Shown: positions 46,385-58,241, counted from the first letter of the stretch. The stretch is DNA of 64,000 nt from Plectosphaerella cucumerina (GCA_020746995.1 JAGPXD010000002.1:7378001-7442000), one strand, 5' to 3'. Made by a program: numbers and translations. The notes: generated by a model from the sequence alone, not told the origin.

Positions 46385-47991
46385 ATGAGCGACAAGGCCG
46401 ACTTCCACTCGGCCACCGAGCCCGCAGATGCGACAAAGATGACGGGACCCAAGGCTGGCCTCGATGACGCCGAGGCCGCACACGACTTTGTCATCGACCC
46501 GGCGACCGAGTCTAGGCTCGTGAGAAAACAGGACCTGCGTGTCCTTCCCATGGTCTTCCTCATGTACTTCCTCACCTTCCTCGACCGCACGAACCTCGGC
46601 AACGCCAAGATCGCCGGCATGGAAAAGGATCTCGGCCTTGGCACGTACGGTTTCAACATTGGAGCGTGCCTGTACTACGCCATCTACTTCTTCGCCGACA
46701 TTCCCGCGGCGCTGAGCGTCAAGAAGTTTGGTTTCATCGTGCTGCCGCTGAGCTGCATCTCTTTTGGGGTTGTAACCCTCGCCACGGCATTCATCAACAA
46801 CGAGGCCGGATTCTACGCCATCAGACTCCTGCTCGGACTGACGGAGAGCTTCCAGTTCCCGGGGCTGAGCTATGTGGTGTCGCGGTATTACCGCCGCCAT
46901 GAAGTGACGACGCGGGTGTCATTTTTCATGCTGGGCGCTGCGGGCTTGGCTGGTGGGTTTGGTGGCCTATTCGCGTCGGCGCTGCTGGCGGTGGGCAGCA
47001 TTGGCAGCATCAGCGGATGGCGGAACATCTTCCTCGTCGAGGGGTGAGTCTTCGTGAACCTCTGTCAGATCTTTCCACTAACGGCCACAAGCATTTTGAC
47101 TGTCGGCATCGGCATAATCTCGCTGTACCTCTTCCCCGCCGACCCGTCCAAGACTCGCATCTTCACCGAGGAGGAGCGCGAGTTAGCCATGGCGCGCATC
47201 TTCCATGACCAGCCAGCCATCCGCGAGCACAAGGAACAGATGTCCTGGTCGCTCATCAAGCGCGGCATCGTCAATGTCAACGTGCTCGTGGGCGCCTGGA
47301 TCTACATCTGCGACCAGATCACCGTCCAGGGCCTGTCTATCTTCACGGCGACCATCCTGCGACTTAACTTTCCCGACCACACGACAGTGCAGATCCAGCT
47401 GCTCTCTGCCGCGCCGCCGCTGGTAGGAATGGTCGTCGGCCTCGGCGTTGCTTATGTGACGATGCGGACGCGGCAACACGGCTTTGCTATCGCTGTGTGC
47501 GCGGCGCTCAATGTGGTCGGGTACTCCATCTGGCTGGCTTCAAGCAACGTAGAGGCCCGGTTCGCTGCCATCTTCCTGAACACGGCGGGTGGTTACAGCT
47601 TTGGTGTGCTGGTTCTGGGATGGACGCTTGCCAACGCCGCGCCAGATACGGTTCGCAATGTGGCCAACGGCGCCGTTTCTGGTCTGGCCAACATCGGTAA
47701 GTGGTTCGCACTTCGTATGAAAGAATGTCAAATTGACGAAAGTGAACAGGGTCCATCACGGCAACATGGAGCTATATCAACACGGACGCGAAGAACGGCT
47801 ACCGCATCGGCAATGCTCTCAACACGGCCACCGCGGCGTCGGTCATCATCGCCGCCATTGGTCTTGTCATGTACCAGAGGGGGGAGAACAAGAAGCGTGC
47901 GGAGGGCGGTCGGGACTACCGTCTGCAGAAGTCGGCGGACAAGGTGGCCACTCTGGGACACCTTCACCCGGAGTTCAGGTACATCCATTAG
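46385..47991 (+). CDS. MFS transporter, anion:cation symporter type
   Basis: Three exons (46385-47043, 47092-47696, 47750-47991), 501 aa, phases consistent. The soluble N-terminus (about 55 residues) ends in RKQDLRVLPMVFLMYFLTFLDRTNLGNAKIAGM, typical of the Dal5/Tna1-like anion:cation symporter family: D-R-T-N-L-G-N in TM1. About twelve membrane helices follow with a central hydrophilic loop that contains FTEEERELAMARI. Family members carry allantoate, nicotinate, vitamins or small organic acids. The substrate is not predictable here. The gene is convergent with the peroxidase gene, with only 81 bp between stops. Confidence 0.9.
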
Positions 47992-48072
47992 TCGACAGAC
48001 ATCAAGATCTGCCTGTCTTTGACTATGCAGGCAAATTTTACCAGAGTCAAGTTGAATGCAATGACATTCCAG

Positions 48073-49674
48073 CTACGTCCGAGGACACAGCTCTGTCCTG
48101 ATGAAGTCGATCCTCAAGCCATTGTCTCCTCCCTGCACAATATCATACGACGTGCTCCAAGCCGAGCTGGCCAGCTGGAGAGGCAACTCGAAAAGGACCC
48201 AGTCTCCAATTTCCTTACCAGTAGCATTGAACTCAAGCCTCTCCACCTTGAGCTCCCTCACAATAACACCCTGCCGTCTCTCGATGCGGACGACATCCAG
48301 AGACAGTGTCTCGCCCGCCTTATCCTGTCGCACAGCTGCTGTAACGGTGGCCGTCCGGAAGCCGCCACTGCTGGTGCGGGAGACGCAGGAGGCAGCCTTT
48401 TGGAAGAGCAAGGAGTCGTCGAGGGGGTATCCCGAGCCGCCGTTGCGGAACACCTCGGTCTCGCCAGTCGAGGGGACGGTGAGATGGATGTCGAAGCCGC
48501 TGATGCCTTTGACAGCATCGAGGGCGGTCTGGAACTCGTAAAAGGCAAAGGTCTCTCCATAGAGTCCGGCGGAGTTGCCGGCATGCTCGGCATCGACGGT
48601 CGACAAGGCGGCGCCGCTCCGATCGGCCAGGGCCAGGTTGACGCGCAGGTCGGTCGGGTCACGGAGCCCAGCGGTTGTGCGAACCCTCACGCGGCCGGTG
48701 AAGTTGAGCTGACCCTGGGTTCCAAGCGAAAGCTCGACGATGTAAGGCTTGATGTCGACGGCTTCGATGGGGTTGGAGAGCGTGACTTCCGCAGGCACGG
48801 TGTCAATCATGCGAGTGAAGATGGCGGCACAGGCAGCATCGAAAGTGGACGAGCGGCAGGCGAGGTCGGCAATGGTCTTGTTGCCGTCGGAGGAGAAGAT
48901 GCGCTTGTCCGAGTTGAACGAGTCGTTGCGGCCGACAACGAGGGGGTTCTTGGTGACGCCGTAGACGTACTCCTTGGCGATGCGATTGTCGAACTTCTCC
49001 GGCGAGGCATCGAAGGTGACGACTGTGTCATTGTACATGCTCGAGTCGCCCTCGACGATCTGGGGTGAGTTGGCGCTGTGGACGCCGCCGAGGGTGTGGC
49101 CGCACGCAACCAGCTGGATCATGTCCTTCTGAGAGAGACCAGCCTTTGCGAAGCGAGCCATGGTGTCTCCAATGGCAGTGTCTGCCTCCGGGACACCCGC
49201 GGGACCAGCAGCAGAAGCGTCGACACGACCACTGCGGAAAGGCATGCGGGTTGCGCCGCCGCAGCCGCTATGGGAGACGACGACGCTCATGGCGAGGAGG
49301 TCTGAGGCCGAAGCGCGAGCGGAGTAGAGGTAGTTGAAGAAGTTGAAGGTGTTGTTGAAGGCGAGGCCCGCGTTCTCCTGGCGGTTGAGCTCGAACCAGA
49401 TAGAGCCATCGAGGCCACCCGTACCCTGAGCGGCATCATAGGTGATCATGTCGTGGAAAGCGGTGCGGATCCACTCAGCAGCGTTCTGACGTCCCTTGAT
49501 GTTACCGCCCTGGAGGCAGGGGGTGACGCCAGCAACGAAGTTGCGGCCCAGGTAGCCGGACTGGAGGGAGAGGATGTCTTCCAGCTCGTCCTGGGGAGAG
49601 GGCCAGACGTAGGGGGAGGCGGCGGCGAAGCCGGCGGTAGCCAGGCCGGCCACGAGACTGGAGGAGGGCCGCAT
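48073..49674 (-). CDS. Secreted heme peroxidase-like protein with extended C-terminus
   Basis: Intronless, 533 aa. The first 19 residues (MRPSSSLVAGLATAGFAAA) form a signal peptide. The peroxidase core (about residues 40-290) has the distal motif WIRTAFHDM with the catalytic Arg and His, and the proximal region MIQLVACGHTLGGVH with the presumed heme-ligand His. This is consistent with the plant/fungal peroxidase superfamily (class II-like, CAZy AA2-like). The protein is long for that family: the C-terminal about 230 residues form an additional domain of unknown type with a beta-rich appearance. Numerous Asn-X-Ser/Thr sites agree with secretion. The substrate and whether Mn2+ or other mediators are oxidised are unknown. 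Confidence 0.82.
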   Translation of the reverse strand: MRPSSSLVAGLATAGFAAASPYVWPSPQDELEDILSLQSGYLGRNFVAGVTPCLQGGNIKGRQNAAEWIRTAFHDMITYDAAQGTGGLDGSIWFELNRQENAGLAFNNTFNFFNYLYSARASASDLLAMSVVVSHSGCGGATRMPFRSGRVDASAAGPAGVPEADTAIGDTMARFAKAGLSQKDMIQLVACGHTLGGVHSANSPQIVEGDSSMYNDTVVTFDASPEKFDNRIAKEYVYGVTKNPLVVGRNDSFNSDKRIFSSDGNKTIADLACRSSTFDAACAAIFTRMIDTVPAEVTLSNPIEAVDIKPYIVELSLGTQGQLNFTGRVRVRTTAGLRDPTDLRVNLALADRSGAALSTVDAEHAGNSAGLYGETFAFYEFQTALDAVKGISGFDIHLTVPSTGETEVFRNGGSGYPLDDSLLFQKAASCVSRTSSGGFRTATVTAAVRQDKAGETLSLDVVRIERRQGVIVRELKVERLEFNATGKEIGDWVLFELPLQLASSAWSTSYDIVQGGDNGLRIDFIRTELCPRT

Positions 49675-51341
49675 CGCGAGAGTTAGGGTGAGGACTAAAG
49701 GTAGACGTGAGGCAGATCTCCCGGATCACATATGACCAGCAGCGGTGTATTTATGTGCGCCACGAAAAGATCCTTCGCGCATGCATCCATCGTGCGTGCT
49801 CGGCGCTCGGAAAACAAGCAGCGGCCCCACGGCCCGCATTTTGTCCGAGGACCGACAGGGGCTGGGATGTGCCGGCGATGAAAGAGGGTTCTGCGTGGTT
49901 ATCTGATGATCAGATAGGTGAACGGTCCACCGGTCCCCATCGTCGGCAGTGGTCCGGTCTGCCGCCACGCGGGGCGGCTCGCGGGTAAGATTCCTTATTG
50001 AGATGGAGGCAGGGGAGATAGGGAGGGATTTGATCCTTTCGAGATGGATGTATGAGGGACTGGTAGATCCAATGAGCAATTATCACGGACGAGGAGCTTG
50101 GTGTTTTGGGAAGACGGGTGACCACAGAACTTGCGCCAACTGACTTCGACTTCAGTTTTGAAAACTCAGGGGCTGTTCGGGTTGATCAGGGGTTTGCCAG
50201 CGACTAATCCAGGGGTCTCCGGGGTTCTCCGGGGCTTCTCAGCTGAAGTCGGTCAGGGCATCACCCCCGGCGCAATATCCACACACAACCCTAGCAGACA
50301 CCACATCCTGTGCTACCCTACTGAACTGCCCAGCTCTGATGACAGAAACAATCCACCGTCGTGCGTGCGGGGGTAACATGAGAATCCACGTCCATGACCA
50401 TCCCCCTTTTTCTCATTCGCACAGTCGCACATCCCGATAGAAGCACGTCGGTGTCAGGACAAACAACAGAGAGGGGAGGAATTAGCTTCTTGGCAAAAAG
50501 AGTCCCCAGAGTTTAATGGATCCAGACCAGTCCAACATGGGCAATATCTCCTTCAAGCGACGGTAGCACAGCAAAGAGGCTGTGCCCACCCCCGACACCC
50601 ACCGGCACGTGGCGATGCCATAAACACCTCCAACATGAACCCCAATCAGGACGAACTCACCAAGGACTTCCCTGCCAAGTTCCAACATTAACACGTGCGT
50701 ATTGCTCAACAAGTCTATCTTCTCCTGTCTCTGCCGCCCAAGATGGCCAGGGCGCCGAAGCGATCATCACATGCGGCTGGGCACACGGGCGAAGCAAGGC
50801 GGGGAAGAAGCAGCCAAGCCCTTGGCCATGGACATCTTCCTGGGCGAGAGACGCGACGCGGCCTGGAGAACGCAACACTGACCGAGGCTGGCCGATCTTG
50901 GCCCCCCTCCAAGACAGACTGACAAAGTCAGTCACCAACAGGTCATGACGCCGTCCTCCAACCCCTGTCCAAAGGGGCGCCCCCGGCCGTGCTCCTCGCC
51001 CGCTGGAGTCCCTCCCCAGATCTCGGCAGATCAAACGGGGTCAAGCCCCCTCAATATAGGCGTCCTTGGCAGTGGGAGACTCCAATCCAACGCGTACCAA
51101 GACCGCCACAGTTCATCATCCCAAGGAACTGCCGTGTCCCCCCCGTTTCCCCGTGTCTTCCCCAGAGCAGACCAGACCCGCCCCCATGGTCATGCGTCTT
51201 GTCTATATGAAAGGAGGGTGACCCGTACCAGACTCTCGTTCCCGAGATCTCTCTCCTGCATCAGCATCAGCCAGATCAGATCTTTTCACCCTATCAAGCT
51301 TCCCCCCTTTGCTGCAACGCTGATCACCTTCCTCTCCTGCA
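49675..51341. other. Intergenic, divergent promoters of the peroxidase and second MFS gene
   Basis: About 1.7 kb with no gene recognised. Apart from the TATA-like element near 49750 and a tatat word at about 51210 (130 bp before the MFS start), nothing is seen. Confidence 0.5.
49748..49756 (-). promoter_or_regulatory. TATA-like element upstream of the peroxidase gene
   Basis: On the minus strand this reads acataaatac about 75-80 bp before the ATG at 49674. Confidence 0.35.
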
Positions 51342-53067
51342 ATGACGGACAAGCCGGACCGCTACGAGGTAGAAGATGCCTCTCCCACAGCAGCCTCGCA
51401 TCACTCGGACAACCCCAAGCATGACGCCAACCTCGAGCATGAAGCTCTCGACGATGACCCTGTGTATACCTACAAGGAACAGCGCAAGATTATCCACCGT
51501 CTCGACCGTCGCCTCATCACGATTGCAGGCATCATCTACATGAACAGCCTGATGGATCGATCCAACCTCCCCAATGCCAACATTGCCGGCATGGACGTTG
51601 ACCTTGAGATGACAGAGGGATTCCGCTATGTGTGTATCATAATAACCCACCTCGATACAGTCACCGACTAAAACCTGACCAGGCCGCCGTCGCCCTCGTC
51701 TTCTTCATCACATACACCATCTTCCAACCCCCTGCCACCATCCTCACCCGCAAGATCGGCCCCCGCGTCTTCCTGTCCAGCATCTGCTTCGCCTGGGGTG
51801 TTGTCATGGTACGTCTCTCACCACGCTCGTTACTCCCCTCGCTCACCTCCTCCCAGGTCGGCTTCGCCTTCGTCCAGCAGTGGTGGGTACTCATCCCCCT
51901 GCGCCTACTCCTCGGTCTCTTCGAAGCCGGCTACTTCCCCGGCGTCGTCTACCTGATATCAACTTGGTATTCCCGCTACGACATGCACAAGCGCTACGCC
52001 GCTTTCTACAGTCTCGGCCTCGTCGCCTCGGGTTGCTCGGGAATCCTCGCCTTCGGTCTGCAGCAGATGCACGGCCTGGGCGGGCTTGAAGGCTGGCGCT
52101 GGATCTTCCTCGTCTTTGGTCTGTTGACCGTCGTCGCCGCAGCTGCCGGTGCCATCTTCCTCGTCGACTTCCCAGACGTAGCCATCGACAAGAAACACTG
52201 GCGCTTCCTGAGCCGGGATGAGATTGCTTTCATCATCCGCCGTATCAACAAAGATCGCGATGATGCTGCCACGGAGAAGTGGAACTTCCGGAAGTGGGCG
52301 GCCGCCGGCAAGGACTGGAAGATCTGGATGTTTGCCATGCAGTTCCTGTAAGTCCAGTCTTTAACACTCTCCATTACTTTCTTGACTGACCCTGCCAGAT
52401 GCCTGACTACGCAGGCGTACGCCCTCGCCTTCTTCCTCCCCATCATTCTCCACTACAACATGGGCTTCTCCGTCGGCGAGTCGCAGCTTCTTACCGCGCC
52501 TCCTTACGCCGGCGCCGGTATTGTCATGTTCGTCTGCGCCTGGATCGGTGATAAGTACCGCGTCCGCGGGCCGCTGCTTCTCTTTACCGCCGCACTTGGT
52601 CTCGTCGGCCTGCCGCTTCTCGTGAGTTTCACGTCTATCCGCCCCATATCATCACTGACACATGCAGGGCTACGTCGACAACGTTGGCGCTCGCTACTTC
52701 GGCACCTTCCTTGTCTGCTCGGCGTCCAATGGCGGTATTCCCACGGTTATGGCCTACCAAGCCAACAACATTCGCGGCCAGTGGAAGTCCTTTTTATCTT
52801 TACCCCTATGCGGGAAGAAGGCTTTATTAAAATATTTATAAATAAAGCAACGGCTTTGGCGGCATCGGCGGTATCGCCGGCAGCACCGTCTTCCGCTCGC
52901 AAGATGTGCCTCACTATCTTCCGGGTATATGGGCGTGTCTCGTTGCTAACGCCATCGTTGTTATCATTGTCATTGTCAACACTGTCGTCTTCCGCAAGCA
53001 GAACGAGCGCGCCGATAGGGGCGAGGTTGTGCTCGAGGGCGACCTGAACTTCCGTTATACCATTTGA
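51342..53067 (+). pseudogene. MFS transporter with frame disrupted near the last helices
   Basis: Exons 51342-51629, 51683-51808, 51857-52347, 52399-52621 and 52668-52787 splice in phase and encode an anion:cation symporter-like MFS protein. It has YMNSLMDRSNLPNANIAGM in TM1 and a 2-to-6 helix core. After NNIRGQWK (52787) there follows a 64-nt AT-rich block containing an in-frame stop. The typical continuation GFGGIGGIAGSTVF then reappears in another frame from about 52849, running to the expected C-terminus at 53067. Either the last helices are lost, or the block is an unusual intron (a possible GTCCTT donor and AAAG acceptor at 52787-52847 restores frame but drops a few residues). I call it a probable pseudogene. 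Confidence 0.6.
52788..52851. other. AT-rich block inside the second MFS gene
   Basis: A 64-nt segment of very low GC content inside a GC-rich exon. It contains a weakly mirrored pair of ends (ctttttatcttta and tttataaataaag). It occupies the place where about nine residues of the family's usual sequence should lie. Confidence 0.55.
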
Positions 53068-53474
53068 GCTGTCTGGGATATTGATCAGGCAAGTTTTCTG
53101 TGGGCCGAGTAGGGGCTCAGATTATCTACATAGGGCGTGCATGGCATCAAATATTGGGGAGGCTCCCCGAATGCCACCACTCAAAAGGCACCGGGCCCTT
53201 GGCCGTGGGTCTACTAGTAGATGATCAATTATGTGTGTCTATTGTATCTTCGAGGGTTTTCCGGTCGTCTTGCCGATGACGGTGACGATGTGGGCCGGAC
53301 ACTGGCTGTATAAGATGGCCTTGTTGTTCTCAGGAGCTCTATCCCGGACTTGGCAGGGCATCACCACCGCCATCATGTCAACATCCATCATGCATTGAAC
53401 GCGATCTGTTCTCCCTTTGCTGGCTGTCGGGGTCAGCGCCCTCTCAAGGCAACTAGATCCCCGAGCCCTGTCAA
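53068..53474. other. Intergenic, no gene recognised
   Basis: About 400 bp between the MFS gene and the beta-lactamase-like gene. Nothing recognisable is seen. Confidence 0.5.
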
Positions 53475-54691
53475 ATGGCTCCTGCGAGGCCACCTCTACC
53501 ATCACCGCCCGGCTCGACGAGGGTTTTTGGCGCGGCAGTCGACGAGAAGCGTGTACCTGATATTGCCGCAATCGCTTTCAAAAGAGATGACAGTATCATC
53601 TTCAACAACTCTTTGGGCACCATTGACATCAACAGCCCAGCTTCGGCTCCCATCACCTCATCGACAAAGATGGGCATCGCGTCCATGACAAAGGCAGTCA
53701 CGGCCGTCGCGGCACTACAGCTCATTGAGCAGGGAAAGCTAGGTATTGACGATCTGGTCGAAAATTACATCCTGTCCTGGAAGAACATCTTGGTCATTGA
53801 CGGCTTCACCGACGACGGACAACCTATCCTGCATGGCCCCAAGACCAAGGCCACCATCCTCAACCTCTTCACCCACACATCTAGTCAGCCTTACGCTTTC
53901 CTGAACGACAACATTCGCAGATGGAATGCCTGGGCGGCGAATCAGAAGGGGAAGCCTCTCTCGACTCCATTGGCTGCCGACCCCGGCATCGGCTGGTTCT
54001 ACGGCGGCAGTCTCGATACCCTCGGCAACGTGGTCGAAGCCATGTCCGGACAACCCTTGGACGTATATTTCGAGGAGAACATCTTCAAGCCCCTCGGGAT
54101 CAAGAACTCGGGCCCCATAGCCGCCTACATCTACTCACACCGACGCTTGGCCAACGGCACTATCGCATCATTGCCTACGGCCCCTGTCAGTGCCACGGCG
54201 ACCCCAGGCAGCAGCGCGTTCCTAACACATGCATCCACCATCGACGACTACTCGACCTTCCTCCTCACATTGATCAACTGGGGAACTCATCGTCAGACGG
54301 GTGTGACGATCCTCCATTCTTCCACCGTCAGAGACTACGTCTTCACAGACCTAATCCCCCGCGCAGTCCCAGGGTATGGCACATGCGGCTTCAAACCCGC
54401 CGGTGATCTGGTGGGTGTTTGGAACTCCAACGACCAGGCTCTTGCTTGAGCAATACCTTCCTCCCCGGCATCCGTAAGGGGTGGACTGCGGCGTTTTTGA
54501 GCAATAACGAGGATGTGCCAGAGAGGAGAAGGGCTGGGAGTGGTGCTTGGGCTGGCATCAATAACCTGTTTTACTGGGTCAACCCTGTGTCAGGCAAGCT
54601 GGGCGTTGTTTTCACGAATCCGCTGCCTTTCCTGGACCCGGAAATTCTGGATTTGTTTAAAGAGCTGGAAAATGAGGTCTATGCTGCTTGA
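53475..54691 (+). pseudogene. Beta-lactamase-like serine hydrolase, frameshifted
   Basis: The main frame (53475-54449) encodes a beta-lactamase/penicillin-binding-like domain with the SxxK active site SMTK (about residue 70) and a downstream YGGS at the place of YxN. It stops early after about 324 residues at QALA*. The next frame, in another phase (about 54430-54691), continues with the family's C-terminal part: LPGIRKGWTAAFLSNNEDV, then RRRAGSGAWAGINNLFYW. A single-base change near 54420-54445 thus splits the gene. No plausible intron rejoins the frames. Related enzymes include esterases, D-aminopeptidases and LovD-like acyltransferases. Confidence 0.65.
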
Positions 54692-55231
54692 CGGGTGAGT
54701 GGTCTGAAGGCCGGTTGTCTTTTCACCGCTTTAGAATATGGACTCATCCAGAGTGAAGAGTCACGATCTCTGGGATTCCAATGTGAACAGATACCAGGTT
54801 TGTCAAGGCCGCTGACTCTGATGTGCTCCAGCAATGTTCAAGTACTCGTAGGTAAGTAATTATTCATGTGGACCATGATTCATCAACAGCGCAGATGCAC
54901 TGTCATCCTCAAGATGAGCGCTTCTGACCCCAAACCATGACATAAGATCCCTCACAGTCAATCTCACTCACTGACTCGCCTGCTCCCTACGATTGACATG
55001 CTGACAGGATCCAACGGCCGGCCCCTCGGGTCATTGCTCCCTACCGATGACACGGCGGGGCCTTTCCCCCGCACTACACCGGATCGAGCGTCGTAGCACA
55101 TCCCGTCTCCCCTTGAACATCCATGCCATCGGAATGTCGCCCGGAAAGTCTTCCGGCGGCTCTCCGAGCATTTCAACGTCCTCTCTTTCCCTCCACACAA
55201 ACACCTCCTCAAGACGACGAAACCCCCCGCC
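54692..55231. other. Intergenic, no gene recognised
   Basis: About 540 bp holding the promoter of the homeobox gene. Confidence 0.5.
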
Positions 55232-57666
55232 ATGACCGCTCATCCCTTCGATCTCGGGCCAGAATTCGCCAGGTCTTTGGAAGATACCAGTGGCCCGTCG
55301 AATGAGAACCGTCCTTTGAAGACGGGCGCCCGCTTCTCCCTCGGACCCCTCCGAATCCTCAAGACATGGTTCTCCAGACACCAGGACCACCCTTACCCGG
55401 GGTCGCGCGACCTCGATGAGCTGCAGGCCATGACCGGCCTCAGCAGGCAACAGATCACCACATGGCTCTCCAACGCCCGCCGCCGTAATAAGTCCCGGAT
55501 ACCCACGAGGCCAACCTCCCCCGGCATCCCGTCCTTGTCGACAACCGCCCGACCGGTCGACATCCCCGGCCATGGAAGACCCTACCGTGACACATCTCTC
55601 CCCGCCGACTTTGAGCAGATGGATCCCCTGGAGAGGTGGCAGCAGTCTCCCCCGGAGCACGAGCCCGCCTCGACTGCCGCCATCCTCAGTGCTGTCTCCG
55701 GCTCTTCCGGCCTCCACCTCCCTCCGACCCCGACGACGCAGCACTCCCCTTGGGGCGAGGAGTCCTCCGTCAGCAGCGCCGGCACCTCCCTCTCCAACCA
55801 CAGCTCCGCCGCCTCGGCCTACTCCCACCTCTCCGGCTCCTCCTCGCGCCGCAGCTCGGACCCCCTCGCCTCCCATCCCCGGCGGTCTCGCAAGCGCCGG
55901 GGCCGGAACATCAACACCTCAGCCCTGAAGCGCACGGGGGCCGCGGCCGCTCGCACCACCCTCTACCAAGCCCCGCGCCGGTACCAATGTACCTTCTGCA
56001 CCGAGACCTTCACCACAAAGCACAACTGGCAACGCCACGAAAAATCCCTCCACCTCTCCCTCGAGCTGTGGGAGTGCTCCCCTGACGGGCCCTACGTCGT
56101 TGATGTCCTCGGTCAGCGAGCCTGCGCCTACTGCGGCCAAGTGGCCCCGGACCGCGAGCATATGCGAGGGCACAACTACGACGCATGCGAGAACCGCCCC
56201 CCAGGCGAGCGCTCGTTCTACCGCAAGGACCATCTCTTCCAGCACCTCAACCTCGTCCACCATGTGAGATTTGATGAGGCAACTATGGCCCATTGGCGCC
56301 ACGACACGGGCGACTTCTCCTCGCGCTGTGGCTTCTGCGACGAAGTATTGTCATCGTGGGGCGAGCGCGCTGACCACATCGCCGCGCACTTCAAAGCCGG
56401 TCAGACCATGGCAGAGTGGGTGGGTGACTGGGGCCTCGAATCGGCCGTTCTTGAGAGAGTCGAGAACGCCATCCCGCCGTGTGAGTCTTACGTCTCACCC
56501 TTCGAAGGCCTGACTTCTGCTAACACCTTCAGACCTCATCGAGTACGAGCGCAACACCCCCTGGCCCTTCACTGCTGAGGATCATCCCCACCACTCCCCC
56601 GTCAACGCCTTTGAGCTCATCAAGCTCGAGCTCGACTACTTCTCCGTCAACTTCTTCGACCTCAACCTCACCCTTCCCACTCCAGCAGAGCTGCAGTACG
56701 AAGCCTGCTGCGTCATCTTCGGCGCCGACATGCTCGCCGATGCCTCAGCCGGCCCACCCGCCGCCTCAGCCTCCTGGTTCCGCGACGTCCTCATGTCCTC
56801 GCGCGACATCGCCCGCCGCGCCCGCCTAACCCCCATGAAGACAGCCGTAAAATACCGCATGACGGACCTCAGTATCATCGGCAAGAACGACATGTTTGAA
56901 GGCTGTGTCCTCGAAGAGCGCCTCCAGAGCTTCGTCGCCCTCTCCCTCCGTCTCGGCTCCCGGCTAGAAGACCGGGACCTACAGCACGAGGCGTGCCACA
57001 TCGTCGAGCAGACGAATACTCAGTCTCCCCATCCGTCAAACCCGTTCGTCGAGTTCCTCACAGGGCTCATCTCATCGTCCACCCTGTGGCTGGTGCCCTT
57101 CCGCCGCCGGGCAGGGCTCCCCGAGACCCGGGGCGTGGTGGATCCCGGGTCCGCCGAACAGCACCCGGTCGTCGGCGAACACCTCCCTGGCGACCTGGAT
57201 CACGGCCTTATCTCCGATCTGACAGACATGGGGGCCCTGCCGCTCATCGACGACGGCGTCGGCATCGACCTTGACCTCGGCGCGTCAATTCCGCCGGCGC
57301 CCGCCGACGATGCCCACGTGTATCATCGCCCTGTGAAATCGGGCAACATGCTCTCCAGCCTGTTCGACACGACGGACAAGTTCTACCGACAATTCATCAA
57401 GGAGCTCGCGCGTTTCGTCACTAGTACAATGTCGCCACGCAATCCGCAGTGTCGCGTGCCAACTGATGAGGAGCTACAGCACCAGGCCCGCTGGATCATG
57501 TTCGAGAGGTGGGTGTTTGCGCCCTTCCAACTGACGTTCCCCTCGCCCGTGCGGTGCCTCCTCCTCTTACTGACCCCCTCCCAGCGATGACCCCTGGAAC
57601 CAGACGCCCGCCGACAACGAGGCGTGGCTGCGGCAGTTCAAGTCGGAACACGGGCTTCACAGCTAA
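55232..57666 (+). CDS. TALE-homeobox and C2H2 zinc-finger transcription factor
   Basis: Three exons (55232-56480, 56533-57508, 57585-57666), phases consistent, 768 aa. A KN/TALE-type homeodomain occupies about residues 40-90, with the recognition helix LSRQQITTWLSNARRRNKSR and the WLSNARRR signature. A Ser/Pro-rich linker follows, then a C2H2 finger YQCTFCTETFTTKHNWQRH (about residue 250) and two further Cys/His clusters (CAYCG...H and CGFCD...H). The C-terminal about 330 residues contain no known domain and end WLRQFKSEHGLHS. This homeobox-plus-C2H2 layout is a fungal combination, with roles inferred in development. The start ATG lies before an acidic-rich head. Confidence 0.9.
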
Positions 57667-58241
57667 AGCGGCCCAGTAAACCAACACGAGTCTGAACTGA
57701 CTCGGCAACACCGCACTCAAGTGCGGGGCTGCCGCATCGGGCAAACAACTGTCATTTAGCTGAAGATTGGGCGGGCATCTTCCGTTACGTCGCGCTAAAG
57801 TGAAAACGCAGTGGCCGTGCTGTGCGCCTGGACACACGACACTGAAAATACTGGAAACCTTGTTAAGACGGCCAGGGGGTTGTCGTGCTCCCTTGGGCCT
57901 GGTCATCATTTGTCAGTGGCATGGTAAGCACCTGGGCACCCAGCAATTAATACCCCGGGTTGTCTGGTGGTTTAGTGGTTTAATATTGAAGCAGGCTTCG
58001 GGATCGTGCATTAGGCTGCCACGATCACTTTCTTGACACATGTGACAAGATGATGCAATTCAAGGTTGGAGTCCACTTGATACCTACAGCGCAGTCGTAT
58101 GGGGAAGGTAAAGGCGAGTTTCCCGCGGGATAGACCGCGGAGTCCGTTGCCGCGGGCCCCCCCATCCTACGATGCCACTTTTGCAGTAGTGTTTTTTTCC
58201 CTAGTCCGTGCCAGCCGGAGCTTGTGCTCTGCATGATCGTG
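57667..58241. other. Intergenic between convergent factor genes
   Basis: About 575 bp between the convergent homeobox and bZIP genes. It probably holds the 3' UTRs. No gene is recognised. Confidence 0.5.

Noticed and set aside
46022..46900. 292-codon minus-strand frame over the MFS start
   Set aside because: Overlaps the well-supported MFS gene antisense and has no domain.
57960..58015. ggtttagtggttt resembling a tRNA 5' part
   Set aside because: Lacks a matching B box and acceptor stem pairing.
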